From the NCBI RefSeq assembly GCF_947487915.1, contig NZ_CANKYH010000003.1, positions 186,001 through 250,000 of the forward strand: a stretch of DNA of 64,000 bases, written 5' to 3'. The notes below the pieces were generated by a model. The model searched no databases and was not told the origin of the DNA. It worked only from the letters and a program-made list of their open reading frames with translations. Position numbers and translations under genes: made by a program. This document shows positions 54,600 to 62,454 of this stretch, piece by piece; positions within the stretch are counted from its first letter, which is position 1; each line of letters opens with the position of its first letter. This stretch comes from an uncultured Serinicoccus sp. (GTDB taxonomy: Bacteria > Actinomycetota > Actinomycetes > Actinomycetales > Dermatophilaceae).

Positions 54600-54617
54600 C
54601 CTGGCACCGCCGCCAGG
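54600..54617. terminator. Bidirectional hairpin between convergent genes
   Basis: CCTGGC (54600-54605) and GCCAGG (54612-54617) form a perfect 6-bp stem with a 6-nt loop in the 30-bp gap between the phosphoesterase and ThpR stops. Confidence 0.5.
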
Positions 54618-54622
54618 GAGGG

Positions 54623-55195
54623 TCAGGCGAGGGACCAGGTGTGGCGAACGGCGTACCGGGGGGTGCCGCCGGGGCCCTGGCCGAGCTCGGAGCGCACGAG
54701 CCAGACCTCGTCCGCAGGCCACGACGAGGTATGCAGGGTGTCCAGTGCCTGCACCAGGTGACCGGCGGGCCGGGGTCGGCCGGCGGAGCGGGCCAGGGTG
54801 ACGTGGGCCGTGAAGCGGGTGCCGTCGACGCGGACGCCGGACCGGCTGGCGAGCGATCGGAGCGCCTGCGCCCAGGCGCCGAGCGATCCGGGGTCCGACT
54901 CAGCGACCCCCGCCCACAGGACCCGGGCGGCGCCAGGGTCGGGGAACGCTCCGGCACCGTGCAGGGCGAGCCGCAGCGGGCCCGTCCGCTCCGCCCAGGC
55001 GGCACCGGCCTCGATGAGTGCCTCCTCACGCCACTCCGCCAGCTCGGGGAGGAAGGCGAGGGTCAGGTGTCGCTGCTCGCTGCGGGTCCAGCGCCAGTCC
55101 CCGCGGGGAGCCAGCGCGTCCTGCCGCGGCTCGAGGAAGCGGTCGAGCTCCTCGGTGACCGGGTCCGGCGGCAGCAGGGCGATGAAGGCGCGCAC
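54623..55195 (-). CDS. thpR: RNA 2',3'-cyclic 3'-phosphodiesterase (2H phosphoesterase, ThpR/LigT)
   Basis: A 190-aa 2H-family enzyme with both catalytic HxTx motifs, HLTL (43-46) and HVTL (131-134). FIALLPPDPVTEELDRFLEP is the typical N-terminus. It opens 2',3'-cyclic phosphates or, in vitro, ligates 2'-5' RNA. The GTG start has CAGGAT six bases upstream, consistent with a leaderless mRNA. It is divergent from the DsbA-like gene by 47 bp. Confidence 0.92.
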   Translation of the reverse strand: MRAFIALLPPDPVTEELDRFLEPRQDALAPRGDWRWTRSEQRHLTLAFLPELAEWREEALIEAGAAWAERTGPLRLALHGAGAFPDPGAARVLWAGVAESDPGSLGAWAQALRSLASRSGVRVDGTRFTAHVTLARSAGRPRPAGHLVQALDTLHTSSWPADEVWLVRSELGQGPGGTPRYAVRHTWSLA

Positions 55196-55242
55196 CCGAC
55201 CATCCTGGCAGCAGCGTCGGACCGGTGTGCGACGCTGGCCGG

Positions 55243-56157
55243 GTGAGCACGCCGACCTCGCCTCAGCCCCGGACCGACCGCACCGTCGTGGCGGTCGCCT
55301 GGGCCGTCGCCGCGGTGGTCGTCGCGCTGGTGACGGCCTTCATCGCCTGGCTGGCCCTGGGCGAGCGCGGCTCGGAGCAGACGGCCGCCCCGTCGCAGAC
55401 GGTCGGCCCCGAGGCCACCCCGGCGCCCGACGAGGACGGCGCGGACGCGGGCGGCACGCAGGGCGACGGTGGCCCCCAGGGCGACGGCGGGAGCGCGCCG
55501 CAGGGGTCCGCGGCCCCCGACGAGGGGTCTGCGGCGCAGCCCCCGCCGGCGGACCCGGGAGCCGCCGAGCAGACCCCTCCCCCGGAGGTCGCGCAGATGA
55601 TGCTGGACCTGCAGCGCCGCGACCCGCAGGACCCCATGGCCGTGGGTGAGGTGGACGCGCCGGTGGTCATGATCGAGTACGCCGACTACCGCTGCCCCTA
55701 CTGCGCGCAGTTCCACCTCGAGATCCGGCCCGAGCTCCTGCCGCTGGTCGAGGACGGCACGCTGCGCATCGAGTTCCGCGACTTCGTCATCTTCGACGAG
55801 ACCTCCCGGCTCGCGGCCGTGGCCGGCCGGGCGGCGGCGGAGCAGGACCGGCTGGAGGAGTTCCAGAGCGCCGTCTTCGCGCTGTCGACGGACGGACACG
55901 GGGAGTACGGCCAGGCCGAGCTCGTCGACCTCGCCGAGGAGGTCGGGGTGGCCGACCCGGAGCAGTTCGAGGCCGACCTCGACGACGCCGACCTGGCCGC
56001 GGCGGTCGAGGCGGACAGCGCCGAGGCCCGCGCCATCGGCGTCTCCTCCACGCCCACCTTCCTCATCAACACCCAGGTGCTGCAGGGCGCCTACCCTGCG
56101 GACCGGATGCTCGAGATCATCGAGGAGCAGAGGCAGGACGCGACCCAGCGGTCGTGA
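55243..56157 (+). CDS. DsbA-family membrane-anchored thiol-disulfide oxidoreductase
   Basis: A 304-aa protein: cytoplasmic N-tail, one helix (VVAVAWAVAAVVVALVTAFI, about 15-37) and a Pro/Gly/Asp-rich spacer of about 70 residues. A DsbA-like thioredoxin fold follows with CPYC (151-154) in YADYRCPYCAQFHLE and the cis-Pro loop SSTPTFLIN. It would oxidise or isomerise exported proteins. The GTG start is chosen because it lacks better alternatives. Its 3' end overlaps the convergent membrane-protein gene by 41 bp. Confidence 0.9.
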   Translation: MSTPTSPQPRTDRTVVAVAWAVAAVVVALVTAFIAWLALGERGSEQTAAPSQTVGPEATPAPDEDGADAGGTQGDGGPQGDGGSAPQGSAAPDEGSAAQPPPADPGAAEQTPPPEVAQMMLDLQRRDPQDPMAVGEVDAPVVMIEYADYRCPYCAQFHLEIRPELLPLVEDGTLRIEFRDFVIFDETSRLAAVAGRAAAEQDRLEEFQSAVFALSTDGHGEYGQAELVDLAEEVGVADPEQFEADLDDADLAAAVEADSAEARAIGVSSTPTFLINTQVLQGAYPADRMLEIIEEQRQDATQRS

Positions 56158-56671
56158 CCTCGTCGGCGTCGCTCCCACGGCCGCGGCGGACGGCATACCA
56201 CCGGTGCCCGAGCGCGACCACCAGGGTGAGCGCGACCGCGAGCCCGGCGACGAGCCACGGGCCGCCCGCGAGCAGGGCCTCGAAGACGAGCGCCCAGACG
56301 GCGAAGCCGACGGTCGCGTAGATCGCGGCCCAGGCCAGGGCGCCCACCGACTGCGCGAGGGTGAAGCGCCACCACCGCATCCGCAGCACCCCCGCCGAGG
56401 CCAGCACCACCGTCTGCAGCCCGACCGTGAGGTAGCACAGCGGCACCGCGCCGATGCCGCACCGTTCCACCGCACCGCGGCCGCGGTCGAGGGCGTCGCC
56501 GGACAGCCAGCGGTGGACCGCGGCGCGCCAGCCCGACGTGGGACGGGTATGCCGCAGCGTCTGCTCGGTGACGCTGCGCGCGATCCAGTAGGTCACCTGG
56601 CCACGCAGCATGGCCACGCCCCACAGGAAGGCGAGGGCGAGGCCGAGCGGGAAGGACTGCCAGGCGTCCAC
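56117..56671 (-). CDS. DedA/VTT-domain-like membrane protein
   Basis: A 184-aa protein with about four hydrophobic segments. SFPLGLALAFLWGVAMLRGQ is N-terminal, GAVERCGIGAVPLCYLTVGL is re-entrant-helix-like, and RWWRFTLAQSVGALAWAAIY and WLVAGLAVALTLVVALGHRW follow. The G-x-W-x-F-x(n)-G-A-x-x-W pattern resembles DedA/SNARE-associated proteins, some of which flip undecaprenyl phosphate. The basic C-tail (YAVRRGRGSDADE) overlaps the DsbA-like gene tail-to-tail by 41 bp. Start (GTG) is uncertain. Confidence 0.72.
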   Translation of the reverse strand: MDAWQSFPLGLALAFLWGVAMLRGQVTYWIARSVTEQTLRHTRPTSGWRAAVHRWLSGDALDRGRGAVERCGIGAVPLCYLTVGLQTVVLASAGVLRMRWWRFTLAQSVGALAWAAIYATVGFAVWALVFEALLAGGPWLVAGLAVALTLVVALGHRWYAVRRGRGSDADEVTTAGSRPASAPR

Positions 56672-56749
56672 CCGCCCATCGTCCCACGCATCGGCGCGAG
56701 CCCGCGCGGCGCGGGCGGCCGCTGCCGGGCCGCACGGCATACTCCGGCC

Positions 56750-57676
56750 ATGAGGATCGTCGTCGCCCTCGGGGGCAACGCGCTGCTGCAGCGTGGCCAG
56801 GTGCCCGACGCCGCGGCGCAGGTCGCCAACATCCGCCGCGCCATGCAGGCTCTCGCCCCGCTCACCGACGACCACCAGGTCGTCATCACGCACGGCAACG
56901 GACCGCAGGTCGGCATCCTCGCGATGGAGAGCGCGGACGACGCCCGCCTGAGCCAGCCCTACCCCTTCGACGCGCTGGGGGCGATGACGCAGGGGCTCAT
57001 CGGCTACTGGATCCTGCAGGCGATCGGCAACGAACGGCCCTACCGGCAGTTCGCCGCGGTCCTCAACCAGACCCTCGTCGACGCCGACGACCCGGCCTTC
57101 GCGGACCCCACGAAGTTCGTGGGCGAGGTCTACGACGCGGCGACCGCGCGCGAGCTCGCCGACCGGCACGGCTGGCAAGTCAGGGCCGACGGTCAGCACT
57201 GGCGGCGCGTCGTGCCGTCTCCGCGGCCGCGGGAGATCATCGAGACCCGGCTCATCGACCACCTGCTCGACGAGTCCGTCATCGTCGTCTGCGCCGGCGG
57301 TGGCGGCGTGCCGGTCGTCCGCACGGACAGCGGTGACCTGCAGGGCGTGGAGGCGGTCATCGACAAGGACCTCTCGGCGGCGCTGCTCGCGCACCGGCTC
57401 GGGGCCGACCGGCTGCTCGTGCTCACCGACGTCCCGGCCGTCATGGAGGGCTACGGCACGGACCGGCAACGCGAGATCCGGCGCACGACACCGGAGGAGC
57501 TGCGGGCCCTGCACCTGCCGGCTGGGTCGATGGGCCCCAAGGTCGAGGCGGTATGCCGCTTCGTCGAGGTCGCGGCATCGGCACGGCCGAGGGTGGCCGC
57601 CGCGATCGGGAGCCTGGACGAGGTGGCGGCGCTGGTGGACGGCTCGGCCGGGACCTTCGTCACCGCGGAGGGGTGA
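56750..57676 (+). CDS. arcC: Carbamate kinase
   Basis: A 308-aa amino-acid-kinase-fold enzyme. RIVVALGGNALLQRG at the N-terminus, VITHGNGPQVGILAME, VCAGGGGVPVV, VEAVIDKDLSAALLA and PAGSMGPKVEAVCRFVE are diagnostic. It makes ATP from carbamoyl phosphate and ADP. No arginine deiminase or catabolic ornithine carbamoyltransferase gene is in view, so its carbamoyl-phosphate source is unknown. CATACT lies 6 nt before the ATG, suggesting leaderless initiation. Confidence 0.95.
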   Translation: MRIVVALGGNALLQRGQVPDAAAQVANIRRAMQALAPLTDDHQVVITHGNGPQVGILAMESADDARLSQPYPFDALGAMTQGLIGYWILQAIGNERPYRQFAAVLNQTLVDADDPAFADPTKFVGEVYDAATARELADRHGWQVRADGQHWRRVVPSPRPREIIETRLIDHLLDESVIVVCAGGGGVPVVRTDSGDLQGVEAVIDKDLSAALLAHRLGADRLLVLTDVPAVMEGYGTDRQREIRRTTPEELRALHLPAGSMGPKVEAVCRFVEVAASARPRVAAAIGSLDEVAALVDGSAGTFVTAEG

Positions 57677-57706
57677 CGCGGCTGGCCGGTGGGCTGGTAG
57701 GCACCG

Positions 57707-57826
57707 GTGCACGGACCTGCCACCCGGGCGCGACCTGTGCACGCTTCTGCAGTCAGGACGCGACCTGTGCACGGACCTGCCACCCGGGCGCGACCTGTGC
57801 ACGCTTCTGCAGTCAGGACATGGGGA
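57707..57826. repeat. Tandem array, 30-bp period within a 60-bp higher-order repeat
   Basis: GTGCAC-led 30-bp units start at 57707, 57737, 57767 and 57797. They alternate between a GGACCTGCCACCCGG type and a GCTTCTGCAGTCAGG type, and share the end CGCGACCT, so the 60-bp pair is repeated almost perfectly (57721-57759 equals 57781-57819). It fills most of the 198-bp convergent gap after arcC. Confidence 0.95.
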
Positions 57827-57874
57827 AGAACACGTGCACAGGCTGCACCACCGTGTCCAGGTCCGACAGAACGC

Positions 57875-58189
57875 TCAGAACTGGTCCGCGAGCGCCCCGT
57901 CGAACCAGGCGCCGAGCACCGGCGTCCACTCCCGGATGGCCACCTGCTCGACCAGACCCAGCTGCTGGAACGGGTCCTCCCGCAGCAGCTCGGCCAGGTC
58001 GGCCGCGCTCTCCCCTCGGAGGATGAGCATCGCGGCGTCCGGCGCCTCCTCCACCTCGGCGTAGGGCCCGGTCAGCAGGGCGGTGCCCTCGTGCGCCAGC
58101 CCGCCGAGGAACTCCCGGTGGGCGGGCCGGTGCTCGTCCCGGGCCGCGGTGTCGTCGGAGTAGGTGTAGTGCACCACGAAGAGGCTCAT
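57875..58189 (-). CDS. YciI-family protein
   Basis: A 104-aa dimeric ferredoxin-like protein: MSLFVVHYTYSD, then RPAHREFLGGLAHEGTALLT (with the conserved His and Gly) and MLILRGESAADLAELLREDP FQQLGLVEQV. YciI proteins are small, sometimes lyases or dehydrochlorinase relatives; the activity here is unknown. TAGGAT lies exactly 7 nt before the chosen ATG, favouring this start over an in-frame ATG 9 bp upstream. Confidence 0.9.
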   Translation of the reverse strand: MSLFVVHYTYSDDTAARDEHRPAHREFLGGLAHEGTALLTGPYAEVEEAPDAAMLILRGESAADLAELLREDPFQQLGLVEQVAIREWTPVLGAWFDGALADQF

Positions 58190-58288
58190 GACTCTCATCC
58201 TAGGGACGCGACCGCGTGGGCTGCCGCTCGTGGCGGCCCCAGCCGGGGCGCAGCGCTGCAGCACCCGCCGCCTCGCAGTAGGTCACCC

Positions 58289-58323
58289 TTGCCCATGAGG
58301 ATCTAGGTTGCTAGCATTCTAGA
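58289..58323 (+). promoter_or_regulatory. Leaderless promoter with three phased CTAG operator boxes for the RHH-VOC operon
   Basis: TTGCCC (58289-58294), a 17-bp spacer and TAGCAT (58312-58317) form a sigma-A-like promoter whose -10 is 6 nt before ATG 58324. CTAG occurs at 58303, 58311 and 58319, exactly 8 bp apart, overlapping the -10. CATTCTAGAATG (58315-58326) is a perfect palindrome. CTAG is rare in this GC-rich DNA. This looks like the autoregulatory operator of the ribbon-helix-helix protein encoded next. Confidence 0.6.
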
Positions 58324-58476
58324 ATGACCGACAAGGCGCAGTTCAACGTCTACCTGCCGCGGGACCTCATCACGCAGGTCAAGCACCGGGGCATCGACGA
58401 AGCCATCAGCCTGTCCGCGCTGGTCGAGAAGGCGCTGCGGGCATACCTCACCTCGACGCAGGAGGACGACGCATGA
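58324..58476 (+). CDS. Ribbon-helix-helix (CopG-like) small DNA-binding protein
   Basis: A 50-aa protein: [20 protein letters not shown], then [21 protein letters not shown] basic beta-strand (QFNVYLP) is followed by two helices, the RHH pattern. It overlaps the downstream VOC gene in an ATGA, so the two are co-translated. The likely role is autorepression at the CTAG boxes upstream. A TA-type antitoxin is an alternative, but the partner is not a recognised toxin. Confidence 0.85.
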   Translation: MTDKAQFNVYLPRDLITQVKHRGIDEAISLSALVEKALRAYLTSTQEDDA

Positions 58477-59207
58477 TCACCGACCTGACCGCCCAGCCCA
58501 TCCGCTTCACCGCGGACCTCCCGGCGTGGCAGCGCCTCCTCGAGGCGCTGGGCGCGCGGCTGATCCTCGAGCGGCCCGGCTGGCTGGTGTATGCCGTGGG
58601 CTCGGGCCGGGTCGCCCTGCACCAGGCGAGCGACGAGCAGCCGCCCGGGACGGCACTCGCCTTCTCGACGACGACACCGGTGCCCGACGCGGTCACCACG
58701 GCAGCGGCGGCCGGGGTGCCCATCTCCCTCGGCCGCCCCGACCACGGCGAGGCAGGCATGGTGTCGGCGCCCGACGGCACGGCCTTCACGCTCGACGCGC
58801 CGACCCCGGTCGAGCAGGACGGACCACCCGCCGACCCGCGCCTCCTCGTCCTGCCGATCTGGTACGGGCCGGACACCGCGATGATCCGCGACGTCCTCCA
58901 AGGCGTGGGGGCGCGACCCCGCCTGGTCGCCGACGACGGGATCTGGACCGACCTCACCTGCGAGGGCGGAGGGCTGGTGGCCGCCCACCGCGCGGACGAC
59001 GCGGCGCTCGAGCTGGCCTTCGAGTGGGACGGGGACGTGGAGGAGGCCCTCGCGCTGCTCACGGACGCCGGTGTCCGGGCAACCCTCATCGACGAGACGT
59101 ACAGCCGGACCGTCCAGGTCGAGGATCCCGACGGCATCAAGGAGGTCTGGATCAACGAGCGGCAGAGCGACCACTACGGCTACACCGACGCCTCCGCCAC
59201 CCCCTGA
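58473..59207 (+). CDS. VOC-family (glyoxalase-like) two-domain protein
   Basis: A 244-aa protein with two vicinal-oxygen-chelate modules. The first covers [20 protein letters not shown] to GTAFTLDAP (residues about 9-112); the second runs from [20 protein letters not shown] to [14 protein letters not shown] (about 124-233). The family includes glyoxalases, dioxygenases and drug-binding resistance proteins. The metal ligands are not obvious in both halves, so it may bind rather than convert its ligand. It is co-translated with an RHH regulator. Confidence 0.88.
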   Translation: MITDLTAQPIRFTADLPAWQRLLEALGARLILERPGWLVYAVGSGRVALHQASDEQPPGTALAFSTTTPVPDAVTTAAAAGVPISLGRPDHGEAGMVSAPDGTAFTLDAPTPVEQDGPPADPRLLVLPIWYGPDTAMIRDVLQGVGARPRLVADDGIWTDLTCEGGGLVAAHRADDAALELAFEWDGDVEEALALLTDAGVRATLIDETYSRTVQVEDPDGIKEVWINERQSDHYGYTDASATP

Positions 59208-59240
59208 CGACCTCCGCGGCCCCTGCTTTCCCCGCCCGAG

Positions 59241-59318
59241 CGACGCCCGGTGAGGGCGGGAACAACCATGTGCGACGCCCGGTGAGGGCCGCGGCAACCA
59301 TGTGCGACGCCCGGTCGA
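59241..59318. repeat. Tandem array with 32-bp period, diverged inverted relative of the 10947 array
   Basis: CGACGCCC begins at 59241, 59273 and 59305, exactly 32 bp apart. The segment AACCATGTGCGACGCCCGG matches the reverse complement of the 10947-array unit at 16 of 19 positions. It fills the 122-bp convergent gap between the VOC and PLP-enzyme genes. Confidence 0.85.
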
Positions 59319-59329
59319 AGGAGGGGGGA

Positions 59330-60427
59330 TCAGGCCGAGACCAGCGCCTGCTCCAGCGCCTGCGCCAGGTCGGCCCAGAGGTCCTCGATGTCCTCCACGC
59401 CGACCGAGAGGCGCACGAGGTCCTCGGGCACGGTCGCGACCTCCAGGGGGTGGCGGCGACGACGCTCGATCTGGCTCTCCACACCGCCCAGGCTGGTCGA
59501 GTGCGCCCACAGGCGGGTCGCGCCGCAGACCCGCTCGGCACCCTCCACCCCTCCGACGACCTCGATCGAGAGCATCCCGCCGAAACCCGGGTAGCGGACC
59601 CGACGGACGGCGGGGTGCTCCGCCAGCCGCCCGGTCAGGACCTGCGCCCCGGCCTGGGCCCGTTCCAGGCGCAGGTGCAGCGTGCGGACGCCCCGCAGCA
59701 CCAGCCAGGCCTCCATCGGCCCGGGGATCGCCCCGTGCAGCGACCGGTGGGTCTGCAGCCGCGCCCGCAGGTCCGCCCGGCCGCCGGCGACGACGGTCGC
59801 CCCGAGCAGCACGTCGGAGTGCCCGGCGAGGTACTTCGTCGCCGAGTGGATGACGACGTCCGCGCCCCAGGAGAGCGGTTGCTGCGCCAGCGGCGTCGCG
59901 AAGGTGTTGTCCACGGCGACGACCGGGCGGGCATCGGCATACCTCTCCGCCAGCCCGCGCACCACGGCGGGGACGTCGGTGAGCTCCATCATGGGGTTGG
60001 TGGGCGACTCCAGCAGCAGCAGGTCTGCCCCCTCGCACGCCTGGACGATCAAGTCGACGTCCTCGGCCTCGACCCGGCGGACGGTGAGCGCCCCCGCCGC
60101 CTCACGCTCGTCGAGCAGCCCGGTGGTGCCGTTGTAGACGTGTCGCGGAGCGACCACGACCCCGCCGACGGGCACCAGCGCCACCACGGCCGCCACGGCA
60201 CCCATCCCGGAGGCGAAGGTCAGCGCCGAGCCGCCCTCGAGCGAGCCGAGCACCTCCTCCAGCGCCTCCCACGTCGGGTTCGAGGTGCGCGCGTAGGCCA
60301 CCTCCCCGTCGGCGACGTAGGTCGAGGTGAACGTCACCGGGGTGCTCACCGGCGCGCCGGGCTCCCGGGCGGGCCGACCCAGCGCCACGGCGCGGGTGGC
60401 GGGGGCGAGGTCGTCGTGGTGGGTCAT
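59330..60427 (-). CDS. PLP-dependent trans-sulfuration enzyme (cystathionine gamma-synthase/lyase family)
   Basis: A 365-aa Cys/Met-metabolism PLP enzyme. The PLP lysine is Lys198 in VVIHSATKYLAGHSD; TFASGMGAVAAVVALVP, LLLLESPTNPMMELTDV and AVDNTFATP are typical. The substrate specificity (cystathionine synthase, lyase, or methionine lyase) cannot be read reliably. The start follows GGAGGAG. It is 22 bp downstream of the CGNR regulator gene and probably in its operon. The 3' gap carries a 32-bp tandem array. Confidence 0.92.
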   Translation of the reverse strand: MTHHDDLAPATRAVALGRPAREPGAPVSTPVTFTSTYVADGEVAYARTSNPTWEALEEVLGSLEGGSALTFASGMGAVAAVVALVPVGGVVVAPRHVYNGTTGLLDEREAAGALTVRRVEAEDVDLIVQACEGADLLLLESPTNPMMELTDVPAVVRGLAERYADARPVVAVDNTFATPLAQQPLSWGADVVIHSATKYLAGHSDVLLGATVVAGGRADLRARLQTHRSLHGAIPGPMEAWLVLRGVRTLHLRLERAQAGAQVLTGRLAEHPAVRRVRYPGFGGMLSIEVVGGVEGAERVCGATRLWAHSTSLGGVESQIERRRRHPLEVATVPEDLVRLSVGVEDIEDLWADLAQALEQALVSA

Positions 60428-60449
60428 CGCTCTCCTCCGGTATGCCGTC

Positions 60450-61082
60450 TCATCCGTCCGCGACGCCTCCGGCGGCTCCGGGGTCGCCCTGGTCGGACTG
60501 GCGCCCACGATAGGCCGCGGCGGCGACCCGGTTGCCGCAGGCGGTGCTGCAGAAGCGCTTGGACCGGTTGCGCGACAGGTCGACGAAGACCCCGTCGCAC
60601 CCGTCGGCCTCGCACCGCCGCAGTCGCTGCAGCTCGTCGGCGCGCACGACGTCGACCATCGCCATCGCGGCCTCGACCGCCATCCGGGTCGCGAAGGGGG
60701 CGTCGTCCGGCACGGCGTGCAGGTGCCACCCCCAGCCGTCGTGGTCGACCAGCCGGGGCACCGCCCGCTCCTCGGCGAGCAGCACGTTGACCAGGTCGAC
60801 GACCGCCTCCTCGCCCAGCTCCCAGAACGTCGCGAGCCGCGGCCGGACGAGGCGCACCCGCTGCACCTCGGCGGACCGCCGCGGCGGTGTGCCCGACCAC
60901 TGCCACTGCCGGACGAACGCCTCCAGGTCGGCCACGGTCGTCAGGGTGTCGACCCCCTCGGCACGCGCCTGGGCGGCCCGTCCCGACGGCAGGTGGTCGC
61001 TGCCGCTGCCGGCTCCCGTGCGGGTGTTGACCAGCGCTGCGGCCGAGCGCAGCGCCTCCACCGCGTCATGAGTAAAAGGCAA
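60450..61082 (-). CDS. CGNR zinc-finger/ABATE-domain regulator
   Basis: A 210-aa protein. The ABATE N-terminal domain (DAVEALRSAAALVNTRTG) is followed by a C-terminal CGNR zinc finger: CEADGCDGVFVDLSRNRSKR, FCSTACGNRVAAAAYRGR, with four Cys ligands. Such proteins are putative stress-linked transcription regulators of actinomycetes. The TTG start is supported by AGGAG five bases upstream. It is divergent from an EamA exporter; a CGTCATGAGT direct repeat brackets the promoter region. Confidence 0.9.
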   Translation of the reverse strand: MPFTHDAVEALRSAAALVNTRTGAGSGSDHLPSGRAAQARAEGVDTLTTVADLEAFVRQWQWSGTPPRRSAEVQRVRLVRPRLATFWELGEEAVVDLVNVLLAEERAVPRLVDHDGWGWHLHAVPDDAPFATRMAVEAAMAMVDVVRADELQRLRRCEADGCDGVFVDLSRNRSKRFCSTACGNRVAAAAYRGRQSDQGDPGAAGGVADG

Positions 61083-61120
61083 GTTGACTCCTGACGTCGG
61101 ACGTGGCTATCGTCATGAGT
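61064..61120. promoter_or_regulatory. Divergent promoter with CGTCATGAGT direct repeats
   Basis: TTGACT (61084-61089), an 18-bp spacer and TATCGT (61108-61113) form a plus-strand promoter for the EamA gene. The 10-mer CGTCATGAGT occurs at 61064-61073 and again at 61111-61120, where it overlaps the -10. Its core TCATGA is palindromic. It is a probable operator, perhaps for the CGNR protein. Confidence 0.6.
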
Positions 61121-61170
61121 GTCGTAGAAGTACGCTCCTGATGCCAACCCACAGAGAGGGGGCCAGCCCC

Positions 61171-62208
61171 ATGACCACCACCCGGACCAGCCTCGACCAC
61201 CCCACCACGTCGACCCGCCGGGCGGGCACGCGCACCCTGCTGCTCGGGCTGGCCGTCGCGCTGATCTCCGCCTCGATGTTCGGCACCGCCGGCGCGGTGG
61301 GCAAGAGCCTGCTGCTGGAGGGCTGGACCCCGGGCGCGGCCGTCACCGCCCGGGTCGCCCTGGGTGCCCTCGTGCTCGCCGCCCCCGCGGCCGTGGCGAT
61401 GCGCGGGCGCTGGCACCTGCTCCGCCGCCCGATCACCTGGATCCACACGGGACTCTTCGGCCTGGTGGCGGTGGCCGGGTGCCAGCTGTTCTACTTCCTC
61501 GCCGTCGAGCGGCTCTCGGTCGGCGTCGCGCTCATGCTGGAGTACCTCGGCCCCATCCTCGTCGTCGGCTGGCTCTGGGCCCGGCACGGCCAGCGCCCGC
61601 GCCCGCTCACGATCGGCGGCGTGGTCCTCGCGATCGCCGGTCTGCTGCTCGTCCTCGACGTGCTGGGCGACGTGCAGCTCAGCGCCGTCGGCGTCATGTG
61701 GGGCCTGCTCGCGGCGGTGGGCCTGGCGGTCTTCTTCGTCGTCGGCGCGGACGACGCGAGCGGCCTGCCCCCGACCGCGTTCGCCGCGATGGGTATGACG
61801 ATCGGCGCGGTCGCCCTGACGCTCGCCGGCGTCCTCGGCGTGGTGCCGATGGGGATGAGCACGCAGGACGTGCTCCTCGCCGGTCTCGACGCGCCGTGGT
61901 GGGTGCCGGTGCTGTGGCTCGGCCTGGTCGCGGCCGCCGGGGCATACCTCACCGGGATCGTCGCCGCGCGGATGCTCGGCGCCAAGGTGTCCTCGTTCGT
62001 CGGGCTGGCCGAGGTGATGTTCGCCGTGCTCTTCGCCTGGCTGCTGCTGGCCGAGATGCCGGCACCGGTGCAGCTGGTCGGCGGCGTGCTCATCGTGGCC
62101 GGGGTCGCGGCCATCAAGGCCGACGAGCGGGAGACCGGGCTGCCGGTCGCGACCTACGAGGTCGAGCCGCTGCCGGACGTCGCGGAGGAGGACTCCCTGA
62201 GCCGCTGA
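61171..62208 (+). CDS. EamA-family (DMT) exporter
   Basis: A 345-aa transporter with ten predicted helices in two EamA repeats: LLLGLAVALISASMFGTAGA, LFGLVAVAGCQLFYFLAVER, ALMLEYLGPILVVGWLWARH and, in repeat 2, AGAYLTGIVAARMLGAKVSS, FVGLAEVMFAVLFAWLLLAE. It is a likely metabolite or amino-acid exporter. ATG 61171 follows GAGAGGGGG and is preferred to ATG 61141. Its stop codon lies within the first unit of a 24-bp tandem repeat. Confidence 0.93.
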   Translation: MTTTRTSLDHPTTSTRRAGTRTLLLGLAVALISASMFGTAGAVGKSLLLEGWTPGAAVTARVALGALVLAAPAAVAMRGRWHLLRRPITWIHTGLFGLVAVAGCQLFYFLAVERLSVGVALMLEYLGPILVVGWLWARHGQRPRPLTIGGVVLAIAGLLLVLDVLGDVQLSAVGVMWGLLAAVGLAVFFVVGADDASGLPPTAFAAMGMTIGAVALTLAGVLGVVPMGMSTQDVLLAGLDAPWWVPVLWLGLVAAAGAYLTGIVAARMLGAKVSSFVGLAEVMFAVLFAWLLLAEMPAPVQLVGGVLIVAGVAAIKADERETGLPVATYEVEPLPDVAEEDSLSR

Positions 62209-62254
62209 CAGTCCCGCACTGACAGCCGCTGACGGTCCCGGACTTACAGCCGCT
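62201..62254. repeat. Tandem array with 24-bp period starting inside the EamA stop
   Basis: GCCGCTGAC begins at 62201 and 62225 and, decayed, GCCGCTTCG at 62249. The first two units match along most of the 24 bp (CAGTCCCGCACTGACA versus GGTCCCGGACTTACA). The first unit contributes the final codons and TGA of the EamA gene. Confidence 0.75.
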
Positions 62255-62269
62255 TCGTCCACTGCCCAC

Positions 62270-62372
62270 CGCCTGGTCAACCTTCGTCCTCCCCGAACAG
62301 GCCGAAGGTTGACCAGGCGGACGAAGGTTGACCAGGCGGACGACGGTTGACCGACCGGACGAGGGTCGGCAG
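62270..62372. repeat. 17-bp inverted repeat merging into a 19-bp-period direct array
   Basis: CGCCTGGTCAACCTTCG (62270-62286) is the perfect inverse of 62303-62319, forming a strong hairpin with a 16-nt loop. The right arm is then repeated at 62322-62338 and, degenerately, at 62341 and 62360, with 19-bp spacing (CGAAGGTTGACCAGGCGGA). It lies in the 246-bp convergent gap, where I see no gene. Confidence 0.85.
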
Positions 62373-62454
62373 GCCGGGCGGCGGGCGGGACCCCGGGACC
62401 GACGCGGCTCGGGCGCGGCGCCGCAGGGCCTCTGCACACCGGCGCCACGGCCGC

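Noticed and set aside
56204..56749. N-terminal extension of carbamate kinase
   Set aside because: The family N-terminus RIVVALGGNA begins at the ATG of 56750; the upstream frame is antisense to the DedA-like gene.
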